Shown: one piece after another, positions 58,447 through 64,000 of the stretch
How the letters are laid out: the number at the start of each line of letters is the position of its first letter
Numbering within the stretch: the first letter of the stretch is position 1
NCBI GenBank assembly: GCA_030837785.1
Contig: JAUQYA010000112.1
Coordinates: forward strand, 59,980 to 123,979
DNA from: Albidovulum sp.
GTDB taxonomy: Bacteria; Pseudomonadota; Alphaproteobacteria; Rhodobacterales; Rhodobacteraceae
Reading direction: 5' to 3'
DNA length: 64,000 nt
The notes under the pieces: generated by a model
Databases searched by the model: none
Told to the model about the DNA's origin: nothing
The model's input: the letters and a program-made list of their open reading frames with translations, nothing else
Made by a program: the position numbers and the translations under genes

Positions 58447-58526
58447 AAGGCGGCGGTTGAGGCAACTCTCGTCACCTTCTACCTCCCTGTTGGACTTAGG
58501 CCGAGCTTGTCTCGGCCTTTTTTTTC
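58447..58526 (+). ncRNA. Small RNA, resembles suhB/MmgR (ar8) family
   Basis: About 80-base transcription unit between lysR and purL. The 5' part contains a small GTTG-AGG-CAAC hairpin. The middle is single-strand-like and pyrimidine-rich (CCTTCTACCTCCCTGTTGG), with a CCTCC core complementary to ribosome-binding sites. The 3' end is a strong terminator hairpin. From memory, a CCTCCCTGTT-type segment followed by GGCC-G terminator stem is characteristic of the alphaproteobacterial suhB (Rfam) / MmgR, ar8, sRNAs; this family match is recalled, not computed. It has no open frame. Confidence 0.6.
58498..58526 (+). terminator. Intrinsic terminator of the small RNA
   Basis: Stem AGGCCGAG (58498-58505) and CTCGGCCT (58511-58518) around CTTGT, followed by a run of T to 58526. 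This is the strongest rho-independent terminator in the window. Confidence 0.92.
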
Positions 58527-58643
58527 GCCGCCGGTCGTTCATCCGCGCGGCTGCCCGCCCCGCCGCGCGCGGGCGAGAGCCCTTCCCCCCGCCCGCACCT
58601 TGGCCTAAAGAGGCGCGCGAACCGCTGGAAGGACAGGGCTGCC

Positions 58644-60803
58644 ATGCAAGAACCGGCCATCACTCCCGATCTGATCGCCGCGCACGGGCTGAAGCCCGAC
58701 GAATACCAGCGCATCCTTCAGATCATCGGCCGGGTTCCGACCTTCACCGAACTTGGCATCTTCTCGGCCATGTGGAACGAACACTGTTCCTACAAGTCGT
58801 CGAAGAAATGGCTGCGCACCCTGCCCACCACGGGGCCACAGGTGATCTGCGGGCCGGGCGAGAATGCGGGTGTCGTCGACATCGGCGACAACCAGGCCGT
58901 CATCTTCAAGATGGAAAGCCACAACCATCCCTCCTACATCGAACCGCACCAGGGCGCCGCGACCGGCGTCGGCGGCATCCTGCGCGATGTCTTCACGATG
59001 GGCGCGCGGCCGATCGCGGCGATGGATTCGCTGTCGTTCGGCCTGCCCTCGCATCCCAAGACCGCACATCTGGTCAAAGGCGTGGTGGAAGGCGTGGGCA
59101 GCTACGGCAACTGCTTCGGGGTGCCGAACGTGGGCGGCGAGGTGCGCTTCCACAAGAGCTACAACGGCAACTGCCTTGTGAACGCCTTCGCGGCGGGTCT
59201 CGCCGACGCCGACAGGATCTTCTACTCCGCCGCCTCGGGCGTCGGCATGCCGGTGGTCTATCTCGGCGCCAAGACCGGCCGCGACGGCGTCGGCGGCGCG
59301 ACGATGGCCAGCGCCGAATTCGACGACACGATCGAGGAAAAGCGCCCCACCGTGCAGGTCGGCGACCCCTTCACCGAAAAGCGGCTGCTGGAAGCCTGCC
59401 TCGAGCTTATGGCCTCGGACTCCGTCATCTCGATCCAGGACATGGGTGCGGCCGGCCTGACCTGCTCGGCGGTCGAGATGGGCGACAAGGGGGGCTTGGG
59501 CATCCGGCTCAACCTTGACCACGTGCCGCAGCGCGAAGTGAAGATGACCGCCTACGAGATGATGCTTTCGGAAAGCCAGGAGCGGATGCTCATGGTGCTG
59601 AAGCCCGAACGCGAGGCGGTGGCGCGGGCGATCTTCGAGAAATGGGATCTCGACTTCGCCGTGGTCGGCGAGACCATCGCCGAGGACCGGTTCCTGATCC
59701 TGCACGGCAACGAGGTAAAGGCCGACCTGCCGCTCTCGAAGCTCTCCTCCTCCGCCCCGGAATACGACCGGCCCTGGGTGCCGACCCCGGCGCCCGCCCC
59801 CCTGAGGGACGCGCCCGAGATCGACCCGATCGAGGGGCTGAAGCGGCTCGTCGGCTCCCCCAACCATGCCCATAAAAGCTGGGTCTGGGAGCAGTATGAT
59901 ACCCAGGTCATGGCCGACACGCTCCGCACCCCCGGCCTCGGCGCCGGCATCGTGCGCGTCCACGGTTCGGGCAAGGCGCTTGCCTTCACCAGCGACGTGA
60001 CGCCGCGCTACGTCAAGGCCAATCCCTTCGAGGGCGGCAAGCAGGCGGTGGCGGAAGCCTACCGGAACCTCACGGCAGTCGGCGCCACGCCTTTGGCCGC
60101 CACCGACAACCTCAACTTCGGCAATCCCGAAAAGCCCGAGATCATGGGCCAGTTCGTCGGCGCCATCAAGGGCATCGGCGAGGCCTGCCGGGCGCTCGAC
60201 TTCCCGATCGTCTCGGGCAACGTGTCGCTCTACAACGAAACCGACGGCAAGGGCATCCTGCCGACGCCGACCATCGCCGCGGTGGGGCTGCTGAAATCGC
60301 CCGACGAGCTGATCGCCGGCCTTCCCGCCGAGGGCGACCTCGCCGTCGTGATCGGCGAGACCAGGGGCCACCTCGGCCAGTCGGCGCTTCTGGCCGAGGC
60401 CTTCGGCCGCGAGGAGGGCGACGCGCCGCCGGTCGACCTCGTCGCCGAGCGGAGGAACGGCGAGTTCCTGCGCGCCAGCCGCAAGCTCGTCCGCGCCGCC
60501 ACCGACCTTTCCGATGGCGGGCTCGCGCTCGCCGCCTTCGAGATGGCCGAGGCGGCGGGGCTCGGCGTGACGATCGACGCAACCGATACGGCGTTCCTCT
60601 TCGGCGAGGACCAGGCGCGCTATCTCGTCGCGGTGCGGCAGGCCGACCTCGCGCCCCTGACGGCGGCGGCGAAGGCGGCGGTCGTGCCGCTGGCGCCGGT
60701 CGGCCAGTTCGGCGGCGCCACCGTCACCCTCGGCGGGCAGAGCGCGCCCCTGGCCGAGCTTTCGCGCCTCTACCGCACCGCCTTCGCCGCGGCGCTCTTC
60801 TGA
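58644..60803 (+). CDS. purL: Phosphoribosylformylglycinamidine synthase subunit PurL
   Basis: Large catalytic subunit (719 residues) of the small-PurL type that works with PurS and PurQ in purine synthesis. Family blocks: [65 protein letters not shown] and KSWVWEQYD, plus the C-terminal [19 protein letters not shown]. The gene is 117 bp after the sRNA terminator. No PurS or PurQ gene is visible. A dispersed repeat follows the stop. Confidence 0.97.
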   Translation: MQEPAITPDLIAAHGLKPDEYQRILQIIGRVPTFTELGIFSAMWNEHCSYKSSKKWLRTLPTTGPQVICGPGENAGVVDIGDNQAVIFKMESHNHPSYIEPHQGAATGVGGILRDVFTMGARPIAAMDSLSFGLPSHPKTAHLVKGVVEGVGSYGNCFGVPNVGGEVRFHKSYNGNCLVNAFAAGLADADRIFYSAASGVGMPVVYLGAKTGRDGVGGATMASAEFDDTIEEKRPTVQVGDPFTEKRLLEACLELMASDSVISIQDMGAAGLTCSAVEMGDKGGLGIRLNLDHVPQREVKMTAYEMMLSESQERMLMVLKPEREAVARAIFEKWDLDFAVVGETIAEDRFLILHGNEVKADLPLSKLSSSAPEYDRPWVPTPAPAPLRDAPEIDPIEGLKRLVGSPNHAHKSWVWEQYDTQVMADTLRTPGLGAGIVRVHGSGKALAFTSDVTPRYVKANPFEGGKQAVAEAYRNLTAVGATPLAATDNLNFGNPEKPEIMGQFVGAIKGIGEACRALDFPIVSGNVSLYNETDGKGILPTPTIAAVGLLKSPDELIAGLPAEGDLAVVIGETRGHLGQSALLAEAFGREEGDAPPVDLVAERRNGEFLRASRKLVRAATDLSDGGLALAAFEMAEAAGLGVTIDATDTAFLFGEDQARYLVAVRQADLAPLTAAAKAAVVPLAPVGQFGGATVTLGGQSAPLAELSRLYRTAFAAALF

Positions 60804-60868
60804 GCGCTCCGCGCGCCTTCGTTGCCGAAGTCCCCCCGCCGGAGGCAGCCGCCGCTCCGCCGGCGCAA
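60804..60868 (+). repeat. Intergenic repeat element, copy 4
   Basis: Begins just after the purL stop. In the purL direction it reads CTTCGTTGCCGAAGTCCCCC then CGCCGGAGGC, matching the copy after eno almost throughout, including the CGGAGGC tail and a GC-rich stem beyond it. Confidence 0.6.
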
Positions 60869-60921
60869 CCTTGCGGCCCCCCGCGGCGCGGCATACATTC
60901 GGCCCAAGACAGGAGAGAACC

Positions 60922-61158
60922 ATGCCGATCACCGCCGAAGAGATTGAAATCCTGATCCGCGAAAGCTTCCCCAACGCGCGGGTCGAGGTCCAGGGCGATG
61001 ACGGCGCACATTTCGCGGCCTTCGTGGAAGACGAAAGTTTCCGCGGGATGAACCGTGTCCAGCAGCAGCGCGCGGTCTATGCCGCGCTCAAGGGGAAGAT
61101 GGACGGCGCGCGAGGCGAACTGCACGCGCTCGCGCTCACCACCAAGGCACCGGAGTGA
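60922..61158 (+). CDS. bolA: BolA family protein
   Basis: Small BolA-fold protein (78 residues), partner of monothiol glutaredoxins in binding and moving 2Fe-2S clusters. The helix-turn-type core VEVQGDDGAHFAAFVEDESFRGMNRVQQQRAVYAAL has the conserved histidine. AGGAG precedes the ATG by eight bases. Its stop is six bases before the monothiol glutaredoxin gene, which fits the known BolA-Grx complex. Confidence 0.94.
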   Translation: MPITAEEIEILIRESFPNARVEVQGDDGAHFAAFVEDESFRGMNRVQQQRAVYAALKGKMDGARGELHALALTTKAPE

Positions 61159-61164
61159 CCAGAC

Positions 61165-61533
61165 ATGACCACCGCCACCGCGCACGACCAGATCCGCGAC
61201 ACCCTGACGAAGAATGACGTCGTCCTCTACATGAAGGGCACCAAGGCCATGCCCCAGTGCGGGTTTTCCTCGCGCGTCGCGGGCGTGCTGAACTTCATGG
61301 GCGTCGACTATGTCGATGTGAACGTCCTTGCCGACGAGGGCATCCGCCAGGGGATCAAGGACTTCTCCGACTGGCCGACGATCCCGCAGCTCTACGTCAA
61401 GGGCGAATTCGTCGGCGGCTGCGACATCGTCACCGAGATGACGCTGTCGGGCGAGCTCGACCACCTCTTCGACGCCAAGGGCATCGGCTACAACAAGGAT
61501 GCCGCCGAGCAGATCCGCGCCGCCAACGCCTGA
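61165..61533 (+). CDS. grxD: Monothiol glutaredoxin Grx4/GrxD type
   Basis: CGFS-type glutaredoxin (122 residues) that holds a glutathione-ligated 2Fe-2S cluster and delivers it to targets. The active cysteine is C32 in PQCGFSSR; the glutathione site WPTIPQLYVKGEFVGGCDI is complete. It is paired with bolA directly upstream. It ends two bases before the stop of the convergent MliC-like gene. Confidence 0.95.
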   Translation: MTTATAHDQIRDTLTKNDVVLYMKGTKAMPQCGFSSRVAGVLNFMGVDYVDVNVLADEGIRQGIKDFSDWPTIPQLYVKGEFVGGCDIVTEMTLSGELDHLFDAKGIGYNKDAAEQIRAANA

Positions 61534-61535
61534 TC

Positions 61536-61913
61536 TCAGGGCTTCAACCGGCAGTCGGCCAGCAGCATGGCCTCCGCCTCCGCCCCGGAGGTCGTGCCGT
61601 CGTGCCAGTAAAGCGTCGCTTCCTCGCCCTTGGTCCACCAGACATAGCCGGACCCGTCCGAGGGCCAGGCATAGCGGGCCCCCGAGGCCGAGGGGGCGAT
61701 CGGCAGGGTGACGAGGCGGCCCTCGACATGGAGCACCGCAACCGACCCGTCGGCGCCGTTCACATAGGACACCGGCACCTCGACTCCCCGTTCGCAGAGA
61801 TAGGTGCCGCCCCGCAGGTCGAACTCGGCGAGGGCCGGCGCGGCGACAGCGGCGGCGATGCCGGCAGCGACCGCGGCAGGCAAGAGGCGATTCGCCCCGC
61901 GCCCGACCATCAT
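61536..61913 (-). CDS. MliC-like c-type lysozyme inhibitor
   Basis: 125-residue exported protein with a signal peptide (about 1-29, ending APALA) and an MliC domain: TYLCERGVEVPVSYVNG, then VEGRLVTLPIAPSASGARYAWP and YVWWTKGEEATLYW. The cysteines C40 and the near C-terminal one may form the family disulfide. There is no lipobox, so it is likely soluble periplasmic, unlike lipoprotein MliC of E. coli. Its ATG overlaps the zapA stop by four bases. Confidence 0.85.
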   Translation of the reverse strand: MMVGRGANRLLPAAVAAGIAAAVAAPALAEFDLRGGTYLCERGVEVPVSYVNGADGSVAVLHVEGRLVTLPIAPSASGARYAWPSDGSGYVWWTKGEEATLYWHDGTTSGAEAEAMLLADCRLKP

Positions 61914-62317
61914 GCGCCCAGACGCCCGTCCAGACGCCCGGCGAGACCTTCGTCAAGCCGGTCGGCCAGCGCCTCGGCCCGGGCGGCGATCTCGGCGAAG
62001 GTGTCGGTCACGATGGCGGGGATGACCGGAACCTCCACCCGTTCGGGATGCGCCCGCGCATTGGTCGCGACGCGCTCGGCCACCACCGCGCGCTCCTCGG
62101 CCACGCGCAACTGGTCCTCGAGTGCCGCGGTCTTGTCGGCCAGCATCAGCCCCGCCATCAGCAGCATCCGCGCCTCGGGCATCCGGCCGATCTGGCCCAC
62201 CAGCACGGCCGCCTCGGCATCGAGGGTCTTGGCCGCCGAGCGCAGGAAATGCTCCTCCCCCTCCTGGCAGGCGACCTCGAACTGGCGTCCGCCGACGGTG
62301 ATCAGGACTTCGGGCAT
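61910..62317 (-). CDS. zapA: Cell division protein ZapA
   Basis: FtsZ-ring-associated protein (135 residues). The N-terminal VLITVGGRQFEVACQEGEE and the EARMLLMAGLMLADKTAALEDQL helix are typical; the C-terminus is long and helical. The ATG at 62317 has GGGGAGG seven bases upstream; the GTG just before it is less well placed. It overlaps the stop of the coiled-coil gene (TGATG) and the start of the MliC-like gene, so all three are translated in series. Confidence 0.93.
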   Translation of the reverse strand: MPEVLITVGGRQFEVACQEGEEHFLRSAAKTLDAEAAVLVGQIGRMPEARMLLMAGLMLADKTAALEDQLRVAEERAVVAERVATNARAHPERVEVPVIPAIVTDTFAEIAARAEALADRLDEGLAGRLDGRLGA

Positions 62318-62820
62318 CACGCAACCTCCCCGATCAGCGGTTTCAGTTCTGCCAGGATCTCGTTCATCTCGGCGATCTCGGCTGCCCGCGCCCCCCGCAT
62401 CGCCTCAAGCTCGCTCATCATCGTGCGGTTGATCAGATCGGGCTCGGCGACGCCGGCGGCGGCGGCCGTGCCCAGCGCCCGGTTGGCTTCGGACAGATCG
62501 TCGTTCAGCCGCTTCAACCGCTGGATTTCGGCATCGGCGGCGTTGATCTGCCCGGTCAGCCGCTCCACCTTCGTCTCCAGCGCGCCGATCACGCCTTCCT
62601 GCTTGTCCTTGATCGCGCGCACCCGCTCGGTCAGTTGCGCATTCGCGGTGCGCTCGGCATCCAGTTCTTCGGCCAGTCGCGCGATCTCGGCGTCGTCGCG
62701 GATCGCGGACGGGCCGGCCGCCGGCTCGGCAGGGGGGATCGCGGCAAGCGCCTCTACTCCCGCGTCGATTCGCGCCAGCGCGGCCGAGATGCGGCGTTCC
62801 AGTTCGGCAATATCGCTCAT
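62317..62820 (-). CDS. Coiled-coil hypothetical protein next to zapA
   Basis: 167-residue protein of mostly helical, heptad-rich sequence (SDIAELERRISAALARIDAG; RLAEELDAERTANAQLTERV; LETKVERLTGQINAADAEI), with a short Pro/Ala gap near 30-40. It has no membrane segment or signal. Its position before zapA with overlapping codons suggests a role in divisome assembly, possibly as a ZapB-like partner. This is inference from location only; no named family was recognised. Confidence 0.75.
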   Translation of the reverse strand: MSDIAELERRISAALARIDAGVEALAAIPPAEPAAGPSAIRDDAEIARLAEELDAERTANAQLTERVRAIKDKQEGVIGALETKVERLTGQINAADAEIQRLKRLNDDLSEANRALGTAAAAGVAEPDLINRTMMSELEAMRGARAAEIAEMNEILAELKPLIGEVA

Positions 62821-63065
62821 GTCCTCAGGCCCCCGGCCCTTCGCGGGCCCCGTTCGTGTCTTTGCTCAGGGGAAGCGCTGCCCAGGAGGCCGGCGCGCGC
62901 GAATCAATCGCATCCCCGCGTCCCCGAAGTTTAGACCAAAGCCTCACCGGATTTCTCCCCCCTTTCGGACCAAGCCCTTAGCCCACGCGCTTGATCTCGC
63001 GCACGAGGCTGCTATCACACCGCCAACCCCTTCCCGGCCTTCCGCCCAACCAAAGGACCGCCCCC

Positions 63066-64000
63066 GTGGACATCGCCACCCTTCGCCAAGAGCACGCCGA
63101 CCACTGGATGAAAGCCTGCGCCATCCGCGCGCTTGCGATGGATGCGGTGCAGGCCGCCAACTCCGGCCATCCGGGCATGCCGATGGGCATGGCCGACGTG
63201 GCGACGGTGCTTTTCGAGAAGCACCTGAAGTTCGACGCCTCGGCGCCGAAATGGGCCGACCGCGACCGCTTCATCCTCTCGGCCGGCCACGGCTCGATGC
63301 TGATCTACGCGCTCCTGCACCTCACCGGCTACGAGGACGTGACGCTCGACCAGATCCGGAACTTCCGCCAGTGGGGCGCGATCACCGCCGGCCACCCGGA
63401 ATACGGCCATGTCGCGGGCGTGGAAACCACCACCGGCCCGCTCGGCCAGGGCATCTCGAACGCCGTGGGCTTCGCCATCGCCGAGGAATCGATGCGCGCC
63501 CGTTTCGGCAGCAAGACGGTGGACCACCGCACCTGGGTCATCGCCGGCGACGGTTGCCTGATGGAGGGGATCAGCCAGGAGGCGATCGGCCTCGCCGGGA
63601 TGCAGAAGCTCTCGAGGCTCGTCGTCCTGTGGGACAACAACGACATCACCATCGACGGCCGGATCGGCCTTTCGGACATCACCGACCAGCGGGCGCGCTT
63701 CGCCGCCTCGGGCTGGACGGTGCTCGCCTGCGACGGGCATGACCCGGCCGACATCGACCGGGCGCTGACGCAGGCGAAGGCGTCCGAGCGCCCGGTGCTG
63801 ATCGACTGCAAGACCCATATCGGCTTCGGCAGCCCGAAGAAGCAGGACAGCGCCGGGGCGCATGGCTCGCCGCTCGGCCCCGACGAGATCAGGGCGACGA
63901 AGGATATCTACGGCTGGCCGCACGCGGCGTTCGAGATCCCGGCCGGTGTCCTCAAGGCCTGGCGCGTCGCCACCTTGGGCTGGAGGTCGGAGTTCTGCTT
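63066..64000 (+). CDS. tkt: Transketolase, 3' end outside window
   Basis: Thiamine-diphosphate enzyme of the pentose phosphate and Calvin pathways; 311 residues visible of about 670. The start is a GTG ([10 protein letters not shown] in relatives begin similarly). Visible: [60 protein letters not shown], and the ThDP motif [13 protein letters not shown]...[11 protein letters not shown]. The last dozen residues before the window edge ([12 protein letters not shown]) do not look like the family and may reflect an assembly edge. A 245-bp divergent spacer separates it from the zapA operon. Confidence 0.93.
   Translation, partial: MDIATLRQEHADHWMKACAIRALAMDAVQAANSGHPGMPMGMADVATVLFEKHLKFDASAPKWADRDRFILSAGHGSMLIYALLHLTGYEDVTLDQIRNFRQWGAITAGHPEYGHVAGVETTTGPLGQGISNAVGFAIAEESMRARFGSKTVDHRTWVIAGDGCLMEGISQEAIGLAGMQKLSRLVVLWDNNDITIDGRIGLSDITDQRARFAASGWTVLACDGHDPADIDRALTQAKASERPVLIDCKTHIGFGSPKKQDSAGAHGSPLGPDEIRATKDIYGWPHAAFEIPAGVLKAWRVATLGWRSEFC

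Overview
The window is one continuous, very GC-rich stretch of bacterial chromosome with tightly packed, often overlapping genes and no insertion sequence, CRISPR array or rRNA. Gene content and order point to an alphaproteobacterium of the Rhodobacterales (Rhodobacteraceae/Paracoccaceae). The evidence is a class II NrdJ with NrdR-like boxes, AcuI, Xsc/SoeABC, a GH108-endolysin plus GTA-type holin pair, a VPLPA-CTERM protein, a GAAC-N7-GAAC LexA operator, and the trpE...trpGD-trpC-moaC-moeA-lexA-comEC-gltX-gltA block. The genus cannot be fixed from the sequence alone.

Layout. 1-7435: the 3' part of eno, then on the minus strand a complete oligopeptide-type ABC importer (binding protein, two permeases, fused double ATPase) followed by acuI. 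7990-17776: a minus-strand sulfonate/sulfite block, tauR-like regulator, xsc, TSUP exporter, ackA, soeA, soeB, soeC. Sulfoacetaldehyde is cleaved by Xsc to acetyl phosphate and sulfite. AckA can turn acetyl phosphate into acetate plus ATP, and the sulfite is either oxidised by the cytoplasmic membrane-anchored SoeABC or exported. 18018-23990: nrdJ, tRNA-Pro(TGG), a DUF192 protein, a two-domain cold-shock protein and pdxH. 24132-29799 (plus strand): fabI, a LysE-type exporter, gpt, a DUF2127 membrane protein, an aminotransferase and a PpiD/SurA-like periplasmic chaperone.

29809-44150: the tryptophan genes (trpE, then trpG-trpD, ung, trpC) with an inverted polysaccharide-deacetylase-like gene between trpE and trpG; then moaC, moeA, lexA behind a triple GAAC operator, comEC broken by one in-frame amber codon, gltX and gltA. 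44250-53684 (minus strand): an EF-G-like protein with unusual G motifs, a PaaG-like enoyl-CoA hydratase, and cytochrome c maturation genes ccmE, ccmF and ccmH with the gene-transfer-agent lysis pair (endolysin, holin) set between ccmE and ccmF. A VPLPA-CTERM surface protein, thpR and murI follow.

53795-64000: a fused indolepyruvate ferredoxin oxidoreductase, a divergent LysR regulator with a palindrome between them, a small-RNA gene with promoter and terminator that looks like the alphaproteobacterial suhB/MmgR (ar8) family, purL, bolA, grxD, an MliC-like lysozyme inhibitor, zapA with a coiled-coil partner, and the 5' part of a transketolase gene.

The items most worth a second look are the xsc-TSUP-ackA-soeABC arrangement with ackA where pta is usual, the GTA lysis pair inside the ccm genes, the amber codon in comEC, the sRNA, and a dispersed intergenic repeat that follows several stop codons.
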